NCBI GenBank assembly: GCA_002344975.1
Contig: DDUV01000072.1
Coordinates: 1-38,456, forward strand
DNA length: 38,456 nt
Reading direction: 5' to 3'
Source of the DNA: Saprospiraceae bacterium UBA2329
GTDB lineage: Bacteria; Bacteroidota; Bacteroidia; Chitinophagales; Saprospiraceae
Shown piece after piece: positions 7,570 through 15,705 of this stretch (positions are counted from its first letter, which is position 1; every line of letters starts with the position of its first letter). The position numbers and the translations under genes were made by a program. Below the pieces are notes generated by a model. It did not search any database. It saw only the letters and a program-made list of their open reading frames with translations, and was not told the DNA's origin.

Positions 7570-8295
7570 ATGAGTCAGGAATCCTTTAGCAAACTGTGGA
7601 AAATGATCGGGCTGCGATACACCTCGCACCCCTGGCACGGCATCCCCATCGGGCCGGATGCGCCGCGAAAAGTGACGGCCTTCATCGAAGTAATTCCCTC
7701 TGATACTGTAAAATACGAAGTGGACAAACAAAGCGGCTACCTGAAAATTGACCGCCCGCAAAAGTTCTCCAACATCGTGCCGGCTTTGTACGGCTTTATT
7801 CCGCAAACCTACTGTAAGGCGCAGGTAGCCGAATTTTGCATGCAGGCCACCGGCAGAGCCAACATCGTGGGCGACGACGATCCGCTCGATATTTGCGTAC
7901 TCACCGAGCGCGAGGTCACACACGGCAACATCATCGTGAATGCTACGCCCATCGGCGGCTTCCGAATGATTGACGGCGGTGAGGCCGACGATAAAATCAT
8001 CGCCGTGCTGACCAAAGACGAGGTGTATGGCCAATGGCACGACATCAGCGAACTGCCGGCCAGCATCATCAATCGCCTGCGACATTACTTCCTGACGTAC
8101 AAGCAATTGCCCGGCGAACCGATCAACTGCGAAATCACGCATGTGTATGGCCGCGAGGAGGCATTAGAAGTCATCCGCCGCAGTCAGGCCGATTACAACG
8201 AGGCTTACGGCGATCTCGAAGGCGTGCTGTCGGCTACCCTGTCCGAAGCGTTTCACTTCAGCCGCCGGCAACAGGATATTTTGAGTGGGTTGTGA
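7570..8295 (+). CDS. ppa: Inorganic pyrophosphatase (family I)
   Basis: This 241-aa protein hydrolyses pyrophosphate to phosphate in the cytosol and drives biosynthetic reactions forward. The family signature is seen as GDDDPLDIC (residues 101-109) with metal-binding Asp residues, preceded by EVIPSDTVKYEVDKQSGYLK and YGFIPQTYC, both typical. It is longer than E. coli Ppa (about 175 aa), mainly at the ends, which is common in Bacteroidota. It probably has its own promoter and is followed 23 nt later by an HD-domain gene on the same strand. Confidence 0.95.
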   Translation: MSQESFSKLWKMIGLRYTSHPWHGIPIGPDAPRKVTAFIEVIPSDTVKYEVDKQSGYLKIDRPQKFSNIVPALYGFIPQTYCKAQVAEFCMQATGRANIVGDDDPLDICVLTEREVTHGNIIVNATPIGGFRMIDGGEADDKIIAVLTKDEVYGQWHDISELPASIINRLRHYFLTYKQLPGEPINCEITHVYGREEALEVIRRSQADYNEAYGDLEGVLSATLSEAFHFSRRQQDILSGL

Positions 8296-8318
8296 GTAGA
8301 AATTAAAATTGATACACC

Positions 8319-8864
8319 ATGCCACTTCCCGACAGATCAGCAGCTACACAACTTCTTGAACATCACGTTCAGGACGCCTATCAGCGCTACCACGCACGGA
8401 TGGTAGCGACGGCGATGGAAGGTTATGCCCGGCATTTCGGAGAGGACGAAGATTTGTGGTACCTCACCGGGTACCTGCACGATCTGGATTTCGAGCAGTT
8501 TCCGGAACAGCATCCCGCCGTTTCACTGCAATGGTTTCGGGAATGGGGCTACCCGGAGACGTTTATTCATGCAGTAGAGGTACATGCCTTTGGCTACAAC
8601 GGCTTTCAAACGCTGCCTCAAAACCGGCTGGCGGCAGCCCTGTTAGCCTGCGACGAAATCAGCGGCATCTTTTTCGCCTACCGCAAAGTGAATCCCGTGC
8701 CTTACGGCCAAATGAAGGTCAAATCCATCATGAGCCGCCTGAAGGAAAAAGCCTTCGCCGCCAAAATAGACCGCAGCACCATCCTCTTGGGATGCGAGCA
8801 TCTGGGCGTGCCCATTGAAGAGCACGTCGTCCACTTGATACAGTTTTTTGGGAAGCTGGATTAA
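8319..8864 (+). CDS. HD-domain hydrolase
   Basis: The 181-aa protein shows the HD metal-dependent phosphohydrolase pattern: a first His (H25), the paired YLHDLD motif (H54-D55), and a later ACDE motif (CDEISGIFF). It resembles small single-domain HD proteins annotated as predicted hydrolases in many bacteria; the substrate, possibly a nucleotide, is unknown. No signal peptide. The TAA stop at 8862-8864 overlaps the TAA stop of the opposing typA gene (the four bases TTAA at 8861-8864 serve both), so transcription of the two genes converges with no spacer. Confidence 0.85.
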   Translation: MPLPDRSAATQLLEHHVQDAYQRYHARMVATAMEGYARHFGEDEDLWYLTGYLHDLDFEQFPEQHPAVSLQWFREWGYPETFIHAVEVHAFGYNGFQTLPQNRLAAALLACDEISGIFFAYRKVNPVPYGQMKVKSIMSRLKEKAFAAKIDRSTILLGCEHLGVPIEEHVVHLIQFFGKLD

Positions 8865-10681
8865 CCCACTTGCGACGACAAGGCCGAGTTCTTCGCGCGC
8901 TTGCGCTCGTGTTCTTTCAGCAAAATCTTCCGCAGGCGGATGGACTTCGGCGTCACTTCCACGTATTCATCTTCCTGAATGTACTCCAGCGCTTCTTCCA
9001 GCGAAAACTTGATGGGCGGAATGATGCGCACCTTCTCGTCGGAGCCGGAAGCCCGCATGTTGGTGAGCTTTTTGGTCTTCGTCAGGTTCACGATGAGGTC
9101 GCCGGCACGCGTATTTTCGCCTACCACCTGACCTTCGTAAATTTCTTCGCCTGCATCCACAAAAAAACTGCCGCGATCCTGAAGGTTGAAAATACTGTAA
9201 GGAATAGCAGTACCGGTTTCCATGCAGATGAGCGAGCCATTGGTACGACCCGGTACGTCACCTTTGTACGGCTGGAATTCTTTGAAACGGTGCGTCATAA
9301 TGGCCTCGCCCTGAGTGGCGGTGAGCATTTGGCTGCGCAGACCGATGATGCCGCGCGACGGGATTTCCAATTGGAGAATCACGCGCTCGTTTTTGGGCGT
9401 CATGCTCAGCAGCACGCCCCTGCGGCGCGTCACCATATCAATGGCCGTACCCGACATGTTGTCCGGCAGGTCAATGGTCATTTCTTCGATGGGTTCGTGT
9501 ACCTGGCCGTCCACATCTTTCAGAATCACCTGAGGCTGACCGATTTGCAACTCATAGCCCTCGCGGCGCATGGTCTCGATGAGCACAGAAAGGTGCAATA
9601 CGCCACGACCGAACACGTTGAAAGTTTCGGCCTGAGCGGTGGGTTGTACACGCAGAGCGAGGTTCTTTTCCAACTCGCGCTCCAAGCGTTCTTTGAGGTG
9701 GCGCGAGGTGACAAACTTGCCCTCTTTGCCGAAAAACGGAGAGTCGTTGATGGTAAACACCATACTGATGGTAGGCTCGTCCACAGCGATGCGGGTCATG
9801 CCTTCCGGGTTTTCAGGATCGGCTATGGTGTCGCCGATTTCAAAGCCGTCCACGCCGAGGATGGCGCAAATTTCGCCCGCTTCTACACGCTCTGCCTTGA
9901 TTTTTTCAAAACCTTCAAACACATACAGGCCGCGAATTTTGCTCTTTACCACAGCGCCGTCTTTTTTGATGAGCGCTACCTGTTGCCCGTCTTTGAGACT
10001 GCCGCGATAGAGCCGGCCGATGGCGATGCGACCGATGTAGGCCGAGTAGTCCAAAGAAGTAATGAGCATCTGGGTGCTGCCCTCTGCGATCACCGGCGGT
10101 GGAATGTGCTCCACGATGGTGTCCAACAGCGGGGTGATGTCGTTGGAAGGATTGCGCCAGTCGTAGCCCATCCAATTTTGTTTGGCGGAGCCGAACAGCA
10201 CCGGAAAATCGAGCTGTTGTTCGGTAGCTCCGAGGCTGAACATGAGGTCGAAAACGGCTTCGTGGGCTTCGTCGGGCGTACAGTTGTCCTTATCCACTTT
10301 GTTGATGACCACGATGGGCTTGAGTCCCAGTTCGATGGCCTTTTGCAACACAAAGCGGGTTTGCGGCATGGGACCTTCAAAGGCATCCACGAGCAGAAGC
10401 ACGCCGTCGGCCATGTTGAGTACGCGCTCTACTTCGCCGCCGAAGTCTGCGTGACCCGGAGTATCTATGATATTGATTTTCTGGCCTTTGTAGGTAATGG
10501 CCACGTTTTTGGCAAGGATGGTGATGCCCCGTTCGCGTTCGAGGTCGTTGTTGTCCAAAATAAGTTCGCCGGGAGTTTCATGTTCTTTGAAGAGCCGGCC
10601 GGCCAGCAGCATTTTATCCACTAAGGTAGTTTTTCCGTGGTCAACGTGTGCGATGATGGCTACGTTTCTAATGTTCAGCAT
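8861..10681 (-). CDS. typA: Ribosome-associated GTPase TypA/BipA
   Basis: This 606-aa translational GTPase has P-loop AHVDHGKTTL near residues 10-19, the G3 motif DTPGHADFGG, and the G4 motif NKVDK, then the EF-G-like domains and the BipA-specific C-terminal domain (GRTNGSLICMETGTAI, EEALEYIQEDEYVEVTP). BipA helps assemble 50S ribosomal subunits, especially under stress or cold. Length is normal. It is monocistronic, transcribed towards the HD gene, with a -7 like box about 24 nt upstream. An equally long antisense frame at 8870-10624 is a shadow. Confidence 0.97.
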   Translation of the reverse strand: MLNIRNVAIIAHVDHGKTTLVDKMLLAGRLFKEHETPGELILDNNDLERERGITILAKNVAITYKGQKINIIDTPGHADFGGEVERVLNMADGVLLLVDAFEGPMPQTRFVLQKAIELGLKPIVVINKVDKDNCTPDEAHEAVFDLMFSLGATEQQLDFPVLFGSAKQNWMGYDWRNPSNDITPLLDTIVEHIPPPVIAEGSTQMLITSLDYSAYIGRIAIGRLYRGSLKDGQQVALIKKDGAVVKSKIRGLYVFEGFEKIKAERVEAGEICAILGVDGFEIGDTIADPENPEGMTRIAVDEPTISMVFTINDSPFFGKEGKFVTSRHLKERLERELEKNLALRVQPTAQAETFNVFGRGVLHLSVLIETMRREGYELQIGQPQVILKDVDGQVHEPIEEMTIDLPDNMSGTAIDMVTRRRGVLLSMTPKNERVILQLEIPSRGIIGLRSQMLTATQGEAIMTHRFKEFQPYKGDVPGRTNGSLICMETGTAIPYSIFNLQDRGSFFVDAGEEIYEGQVVGENTRAGDLIVNLTKTKKLTNMRASGSDEKVRIIPPIKFSLEEALEYIQEDEYVEVTPKSIRLRKILLKEHERKRAKNSALSSQVG

Positions 10682-10704
10682 GGATGCTTTTTTAAATGAG
10701 GGCG

Positions 10705-10712
10705 CAAAGGTA
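10705..10712 (-). promoter_or_regulatory. Putative -7 box (TACCTTTG) upstream of typA
   Basis: On the minus strand TACCTTTG lies 23 nt before the typA start, matching TAnnTTTG. No clear TTG is found at the standard -33 spacing. The 177-nt region between typA and the divergent lipoprotein gene shows no other clear signal apart from a near-match CCACTTTG at about 10819, upstream of the lipoprotein. Confidence 0.4.
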
Positions 10713-10858
10713 GGGATAAATCGGCAGATGAAGGGATTCCAAATTTTATTCTTTTGTAAAACTTATACCTGCGCTTCAACTTACTGAAAAATTGCCGGGC
10801 ATCCCAACTCTTTCGCTCCACTTTGCATCTTTCATTTTGAAAAGCAACAAACGACCGC

Positions 10859-11887
10859 ATGAAAAACCTTTTCCTACTATTGCCTGGCTGCCTGCCGGTT
10901 GTCTGGTTTACGGCTTGCACCACTTCCATCCCCGAAGAAAAACTGACAGACGCTGTATGGCTGTGCCATAGCTGCCCTGTTTCCTCTTCTATAACAGAAT
11001 TCAAGTTATCAGGGGATAGTGCGCAATTGAGGTCATCAATGCCCTTTACTTTTACAGGTACTTACCGGCTGCAGGATCGGGATTTGACCATTCGATTGGA
11101 TGGCGGCGGTACGATTCAAAAACGGATCGCCTTTTTTTCACCGGACAGCCTGCGCTTTGAAGGAGATACGAGCCTTTTTTACAGGTATGATTATGAATAC
11201 AGGTTTCCGCCTGTCTTTTCTCTGATTGGTATTCGCACGGGTTTGACAGTCGGTAATGAGTTGGACCAGCGTATTGAGCGCGCCGGCGTGCGGGTGCATG
11301 GCGGTATCGCCTTGTTAAAGAATGAAAAAGGAGAAACTGTCTGGAGCAACGGGGAATACTTCAAACCCTTGAGCGATATCCGGGAGGAATCGTGTTTTGA
11401 CTGCTGGCCGACTCCTTACATTGGGGTGATGATCGGGGAGGGAATAAAACTGCGCGACTTGGCTCAACTGTTGGGATTGCTACAAAGGGCAGATAATAAG
11501 CATCTTGTCCGCCTGATTTTGTACACCGGCGGGCCGGGGCATTTTGAATACTTCGAAGACAACATAGAGTTATGGTATGAGGATGCTGTGATATTTATGC
11601 AAAATGCAGAAAGAATCAAAAACTATCCTCCTCCACCGCCGCCGCCATACCAGAAAACTCGCGAATACTACCTATCACAGGGAGCAGAGCTAATCCAAAT
11701 CAATACACCTGAAGAAATTGATGAATTGAGGAATAATTTGAGTATAAAAGGGAAATACCTGATCGGCATAGGTCTCGACCTCTCTATTGAAGACTATATT
11801 CGCATCAAGGAACTAACGCAAGTCTTACGAAAATACAAAGGATACCGCATTCGCACCGAACTGAGGCCGGATGAACAGTACAAGTGA
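10859..11887 (+). CDS. Hypothetical lipoprotein with a proline run
   Basis: The 342-aa product begins with a hydrophobic leader ending WFTAC, a plausible though not ideal lipobox (C20), so it is probably a periplasm-exposed lipoprotein. Residues 30-120 resemble a small beta-rich lipocalin-like fold (FTFTGTYRLQDRDLTIRLDG). The second half has two segments that look alike (LRDLAQLLGLLQRADNKHLV and YIRIKELTQVLRKYKGYRIR), each resembling the helix-plus-strand layout of ExbD/TolR-type periplasmic domains; this similarity is an inference by eye. A run of prolines (YPPPPPPPY) joins them. It has no operon partner. Confidence 0.7.
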   Translation: MKNLFLLLPGCLPVVWFTACTTSIPEEKLTDAVWLCHSCPVSSSITEFKLSGDSAQLRSSMPFTFTGTYRLQDRDLTIRLDGGGTIQKRIAFFSPDSLRFEGDTSLFYRYDYEYRFPPVFSLIGIRTGLTVGNELDQRIERAGVRVHGGIALLKNEKGETVWSNGEYFKPLSDIREESCFDCWPTPYIGVMIGEGIKLRDLAQLLGLLQRADNKHLVRLILYTGGPGHFEYFEDNIELWYEDAVIFMQNAERIKNYPPPPPPPYQKTREYYLSQGAELIQINTPEEIDELRNNLSIKGKYLIGIGLDLSIEDYIRIKELTQVLRKYKGYRIRTELRPDEQYK

Positions 11888-11901
11888 ATTTTTTGAATCA
11901 C

Positions 11902-11936
11902 CACGGAGGCACGGAGGACACGGAGCCTTCACGGAG
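11902..11936. repeat. Short degenerate repeat, four CACGGAG units
   Basis: CACGGAG occurs at 11902, 11910, 11919 and 11930 just after the lipoprotein stop, followed by two CTCTCACAG copies near 11955 and 11970. These simple motifs lie in the 103-nt gap before the convergent aldo/keto reductase gene. No clean terminator hairpin is present. Confidence 0.5.
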
Positions 11937-11990
11937 CTTTTATGTAAAAGCCCTCTCACAGCCTCCCCCTCTCACAGTCTCAAACGCTCC

Positions 11991-12983
11991 CTAACCCGCT
12001 GTTTCCAAAAAACTCATCAGGTCCGCGAGATGCTCCTCGTACAGCAAGCTCAACTGTGCCATGTCATCGGCGTTGAGCGCAAGGAGGGCCTCGGCATTGA
12101 GTTCGGCTTGGTAAGGCGTGCGAATGCCGGGTATGATGGTGGTGATGCCGGGGTAATGAGCCGCGAAACTCAACGCGAGTTGCGCCTGCGTAACACCCTT
12201 GCTTTTAGCCATTTCTGCAAAAGGTTGCAGGTCGGATAAAGCACGTTCCAGCACTTCCGGGCGGAGGCGTTTGGCGCGGTGGTCTTCCGGGTGGAAGGTG
12301 GTTTGGGGCGCGAATTTGCCGCTGAGCAGGCCAAATTGCAGGGGCATGCGAGCAATGACGCCATAGCCGGCATTGCGGGCGCGCTCGATGATGCCGGCGG
12401 CGCGTTGATTGATGACATTGAAAACGAGCTGAAACCCGTGTCCGATCTGATGTTGCAAAAAGAAATCGGCCTCCGGTTCGGGCGCGAAAGTATTGAGCGA
12501 AATGCCCCAGTAACGCACCTTGCCTTCTTGCACCAACTGCTCCATCGCCTCGATGCACTCGCCCTGCTCCAAATGCTGCATACGCGCCACATGCAGGTGG
12601 TGAAAATCAATGGCGTCGCGGCGCAATCGGCTCAGGCTTTCCTCGCAGGTTCGGAGGATGTGTTTTTTGGAATAATCAATAGCGACGTTGCCGTTGTCGC
12701 CGATTTTCTGGCCGGTTTTGGAAGCGACAATGACATCCTGCCGGTTGCCGATCATCCTGCCGAGCAATACCTCGGAATGCCCCAGTCCGTAAAAATCGGC
12801 GGTATCGAAAAAGTTGATTCCCAATTCGATAGCGCGTTCGATGGCCCCGACGGATTCCGCATCGTTGCTCGGCCCCCATCCGATGGCCATATCGCCCACC
12901 TGCGCCGGACCACCGATGGCCCAGGCCCCGAAGCCTACGACGCTTACTTTCAAGTCGGTTTTTCCAAATTGCCTGTATTCCAT
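11991..12983 (-). CDS. Aldo/keto reductase
   Basis: This 330-aa NADPH-dependent oxidoreductase has the aldo/keto reductase layout. The catalytic tetrad is visible as D60 and Y65 (FDTADFYG), K89 (VASKTG) and H131 (DFHHLH). The cofactor region LSFAAHYPGITTIIPGIRTP is typical of the AKR12-13-like bacterial group. I start it at 12983 (MEYRQFGKTDLKVS) rather than 13022, because the upstream gene ends at 12988 and the extra residues do not match the family. It is the last gene of a four-gene minus-strand operon beginning with the flavoprotein at 14817. The physiological substrate is unknown. Confidence 0.92.
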   Translation of the reverse strand: MEYRQFGKTDLKVSVVGFGAWAIGGPAQVGDMAIGWGPSNDAESVGAIERAIELGINFFDTADFYGLGHSEVLLGRMIGNRQDVIVASKTGQKIGDNGNVAIDYSKKHILRTCEESLSRLRRDAIDFHHLHVARMQHLEQGECIEAMEQLVQEGKVRYWGISLNTFAPEPEADFFLQHQIGHGFQLVFNVINQRAAGIIERARNAGYGVIARMPLQFGLLSGKFAPQTTFHPEDHRAKRLRPEVLERALSDLQPFAEMAKSKGVTQAQLALSFAAHYPGITTIIPGIRTPYQAELNAEALLALNADDMAQLSLLYEEHLADLMSFLETAG

Positions 12984-12987
12984 TGTT

Positions 12988-13431
12988 TTATGCTTTGCTG
13001 TTGGTACTGAAAGCAAATTCATTTTCAGAGATCAGCCGGCCGTTTTCGTCAAAAATCCGCACGACCACAGCCTCTGCCGTTTCGGATTCGATGCGGTAAA
13101 AGCGACCTTCCGGCGACAGTACTTTGCCGATGTAAGTAGTTTTGGTGTAGCCGATTTCTTTGCGAATTTCGCGCTGCACGTCGGCGGGAATGTCTCGCAG
13201 TAAAATGCGGGTACGGGTTTCCAGCCAGCCGCCCTCTTCCGAATAAATCGCCTTTTTCAGTCCTTCCTCCGCCTGAAAAGTAGCGGCATATCCTTCTTTG
13301 GTAATTTCCCAAAACGCGGCTTCGGCTTCGGGATGATCTTTTTCAAAAGCCTGTTGAATATGTTGAGGTACAATGCCGGCAAAGGAGATATTGACGAGCA
13401 GCAAGCCGGCCAGCAGCAGAATGGTTTTCAT
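12988..13431 (-). CDS. Periplasmic PepSY-like protein (putative beta-lactamase-inhibitor-like fold)
   Basis: The 147-aa product has a signal peptide (KTILLLAGLLLVNISFAG) followed by two similar units with the pattern helix (VPQHIQQAFEKDHPEAEAAF or IPADVQREIRKEIGYTKTTY) then strands, typical of the PepSY-like proteins common in Bacteroidota periplasms. Their role is poorly known, with inhibitor or binding functions proposed for the fold. The ATG overlaps the TGA of a 54-aa frame upstream (ATGA), and the reductase starts 4 nt downstream, so it is in an operon. Confidence 0.75.
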   Translation of the reverse strand: MKTILLLAGLLLVNISFAGIVPQHIQQAFEKDHPEAEAAFWEITKEGYAATFQAEEGLKKAIYSEEGGWLETRTRILLRDIPADVQREIRKEIGYTKTTYIGKVLSPEGRFYRIESETAEAVVVRIFDENGRLISENEFAFSTNSKA

Positions 13432-13592
13432 GATTTCTGTTTGTTTTGATCAATGTCAGGTGTCGAGGCTCCGGCGCATCCGGCGCAGAAACAGGGTAGT
13501 AACATTTTCAGGCCCAAATCGTTGTCGCCATCGCCTTTTTTATTACTATTTATCGGCCCTTTTTCCTGAAGAAGAGCCATCCAATCTTCCAT
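13428..13592 (-). CDS. Small ORF (54 aa) fitted between two operon genes
   Basis: This frame starts 1 nt after the stop of the flavoprotein gene (TGA-A-ATG) and its own TGA overlaps the ATG of the PepSY-like gene (ATGA). Such exact fitting on both sides is unlikely by chance and suggests a real, translationally coupled small gene. The product has a charged N-terminal half (MEDWMALLQEKGPINSNKKG) and a Cys-containing hydrophobic stretch (LLPCFCAGCAGA) before a polar tail. I do not recognise it. It might bind a metal or serve mainly to couple translation along the operon. Confidence 0.5.
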   Translation of the reverse strand: MEDWMALLQEKGPINSNKKGDGDNDLGLKMLLPCFCAGCAGASTPDIDQNKQKS

Positions 13593-13593
13593 T

Positions 13594-14817
13594 TCAGAAT
13601 GCTCCCATCGCCTCTCCGGCAATCCAGCCGCCGGTCCAGGCTGCCTGAAAGTTGAATCCTCCGGTGATGGCGTCAATGTCGAGCACTTCGCCGGCGAAAA
13701 ACAGGCCGGGATGCAGTTTGCTCTCAAAGGTTTTGAAATTGATTTCGCGGAGGTCAACGCCGCCGGCAGTGACGAATTCTTCTTTGAAAGTGCTTTTGCC
13801 GTTGACGCTGTATTCGGAAGCGGCGAGCCTGTTGATCAGCTTGTCGCGCATGCCTTTATTGAGATCGCCCCATTTGCTGTCCAACTGCCTTTCGCCCCAG
13901 GCAGAGAGGCAAAGTGCGCGCCACAAGCGGGTGGGGATGTCGAATTGCGGGTGCGCAGCGGCCTGTCGTTTGCCGTATTGCTGTCGCAGCCATTCGAGTT
14001 CTTCTTCGATGTCGGGAATGGAAAGGCCGGTCCAGTTGACGCGCAAGTTGAACCGGTATTGCTTGCCTGCGAGGATGCGGGCGCCCCAGGCGGAGAGGCG
14101 CAGGATGGCCGGACCGCTGAGTCCCCAATGGGTGATGAGCAGCGGGCCGGAGGCGGCGAGGTCGGTGCCGGGAATGGATACGTCGGCTTGCGGTACCGAG
14201 AGACCGGGCAGAGCGGCGAGGGCGGGGTCTTTGATGTTGAAGGTAAAAAGCGAAGGTACGGGTGGCACGATGCTGTGGCCCAATGCGGCCAATTGCTCCC
14301 AGATGCGGGTGTTGCTGCCGGTGGCTATGAGTATCCGATCTGCGGAAAGCGGCCCTTCGGAGGTGTTGATCTGCCAGGGTTCGCCGGCTTGGGCGGGCGG
14401 CAGGATGTCGTCAATGCGATGGTGGAGGAGGATGCGAACGCCGGCCTGGCGGGCGGCGTCGAGCAGGCAGTCTATGATGGATTGAGAGGAATCGGACTCC
14501 GGGAAGACGCGGCCGTCGTCTTCAATTTTGAGGGCTACGCCGCGCGATTCAAACCACTCCATCGTATCGCCGCAGGCGAAGCGGGTGAAGGGGCCGAGGA
14601 GTTCTTTGCTGCCGCGCGGGTAGTTTTTGATGAGGTCTTTGGGTACAAAGCAGGCGTGGGTGACGTTGCAGCGACCTCCGCCGGAAATTTTGACTTTGCC
14701 GAGGATCTCTTTGCCGCGTTCGAGGAGCGCGACTTGTGCGTCGGGGTACAATTCGGCGCAGCGAATGGCTGCGAAAAAGCCTGCGGCGCCGCCGCCGATG
14801 ATGAGGATGTCGGGCAT
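13594..14817 (-). CDS. HI0933-family flavoprotein (NAD(P)/FAD-dependent oxidoreductase)
   Basis: The 407-aa protein opens with an FAD-binding Rossmann motif (DILIIGGGAAGFFAAIRCAE) and the family hallmark KISGGGRCNVTH, followed by ATGSNTRIWEQLAALGHSI and a C-terminal FAGEVLDIDAITGGFNFQAA motif where the flavin closes the fold. This matches the HI0933/YhiN/BaiN-like family, predicted oxidoreductases of uncertain substrate. Length is normal. It heads a minus-strand operon with the small ORF, the PepSY-like gene and the reductase. A pair of small hairpins (14834-14877) lies just upstream of its start. Confidence 0.9.
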   Translation of the reverse strand: MPDILIIGGGAAGFFAAIRCAELYPDAQVALLERGKEILGKVKISGGGRCNVTHACFVPKDLIKNYPRGSKELLGPFTRFACGDTMEWFESRGVALKIEDDGRVFPESDSSQSIIDCLLDAARQAGVRILLHHRIDDILPPAQAGEPWQINTSEGPLSADRILIATGSNTRIWEQLAALGHSIVPPVPSLFTFNIKDPALAALPGLSVPQADVSIPGTDLAASGPLLITHWGLSGPAILRLSAWGARILAGKQYRFNLRVNWTGLSIPDIEEELEWLRQQYGKRQAAAHPQFDIPTRLWRALCLSAWGERQLDSKWGDLNKGMRDKLINRLAASEYSVNGKSTFKEEFVTAGGVDLREINFKTFESKLHPGLFFAGEVLDIDAITGGFNFQAAWTGGWIAGEAMGAF

Positions 14818-14833
14818 TATTTATGTTTTGGTG

Positions 14834-14877
14834 GGCGGGTAGAACCCGCCGGATAATCCGCACGAGGTAGAACCTCG
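14834..14877. repeat. REP-like doublet of two small hairpins
   Basis: GGCGGGT-AGA-ACCCGCC (14834-14850) and CGAGGT-AGA-ACCTCG (14863-14877) are two perfect hairpins with 3-nt loops, separated by 12 nt. A doublet with the same stem lengths, loop type and 12-nt spacer occurs in the opposite orientation at 22052-22093. It lies between divergent genes. Confidence 0.75.
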
Positions 14878-14930
14878 CACGGGCTTGTGATTTCTCGCTC
14901 CGGCGGGCAAAGGTAGCCGTTTTTTTGTCA

Positions 14931-14938
14931 TAAGTTTG
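14931..14938 (+). promoter_or_regulatory. Putative -7 box (TAAGTTTG) upstream of decarboxylase-like gene
   Basis: TAAGTTTG matches TAnnTTTG and is 20 nt from the ATG at 14959. The -33 element is not clear. Confidence 0.35.
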
Positions 14939-14958
14939 CCGCCTGAAAAGTGGACAAT

Positions 14959-15678
14959 ATGAAAAACATCATCATGCTGTTGGCCGCGCTTTCGGTAGCA
15001 GCTTGTAGCTCAGGGGCCAAACTCGGGAAGGCCGGGGCCGGAGAAGTACATATCACCGGCGCTATGCGCGATGCTATGTGGAAGGGCGAAATCTATGGCA
15101 AAATCAATATGGACACCATTTCCGACAAAACGCATTTGTTCGGATTGGGGCCGGTGGAATATCTCTCCGGCGAGTTGCTCATTGCCGATGGGCGCTGCTA
15201 CCGAGCTACCGTCGTGTCGGCTGAGGAGATGAAAGTAGAGGAAGTATGGACGGTGAAAGCGCCTTTTTTTGTTCGCGCCAAGGTGCCCGCGTGGAAGGAA
15301 TCGGCGCTGCCCGACAGCATCGTCAGCCTGCCGCAGTTGGAATCTTACCTGAATCAGAACACCCGCAAGATGCGGCGACCTTTTGCGTTTCAGGTGAAAG
15401 GGCAGGTAGAAACAGCGCAGATTCACATCGTCAATTTGCCGCCGGGTACGAAGGTCAGCTCGCCCGACGAAGCGCATCAGGGCATTCAGCATTATACCGT
15501 GTCGAATACAGAGGTTTTGATGCTCGGCTTTTTTTCTACCGAACATCAGGCTGTATTTACGCACCACGATACTTTTATGCACCTGCACCTGATGACGGAA
15601 GACAAGAAGCAAATGGGGCATTTGGAGGAAGCGAGGTTCAAGCCGGGGCAGATGCGTCTGTTGTTGCCTGGAAAGTGA
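14959..15678 (+). CDS. Alpha-acetolactate decarboxylase-like lipoprotein
   Basis: The 239-aa product starts with a lipoprotein signal (MKNIIMLLAALSVAACSS, C16). I use the ATG at 14959, since the GTG 9 nt earlier adds nothing. The mature part fits alpha-acetolactate decarboxylase: THLFGLGPVEYLSGELL carries the active-site Glu (E72), and HLHLMTEDKKQMGH gives three zinc-ligand His (H208, H210, H221) with exactly the spacing known in the family. The enzyme converts acetolactate to acetoin. An exported lipid-anchored form is odd for a metabolic enzyme whose substrate is made in the cytosol, and no acetolactate synthase is nearby, so the true substrate may differ. Confidence 0.8.
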   Translation: MKNIIMLLAALSVAACSSGAKLGKAGAGEVHITGAMRDAMWKGEIYGKINMDTISDKTHLFGLGPVEYLSGELLIADGRCYRATVVSAEEMKVEEVWTVKAPFFVRAKVPAWKESALPDSIVSLPQLESYLNQNTRKMRRPFAFQVKGQVETAQIHIVNLPPGTKVSSPDEAHQGIQHYTVSNTEVLMLGFFSTEHQAVFTHHDTFMHLHLMTEDKKQMGHLEEARFKPGQMRLLLPGK

Positions 15679-15705
15679 ATATCAGTCGCCTGAAAATACG
15701 CTGCA

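Noticed and set aside
8870..10624. Plus-strand frame of 584 codons
   Set aside because: It is antisense to typA, which has all GTPase motifs; the frame is a composition effect of the real gene.
11871..12239. Plus-strand frame of 122 codons after the lipoprotein gene
   Set aside because: It starts in CACGGAG simple repeats and runs antisense into the aldo/keto reductase gene.
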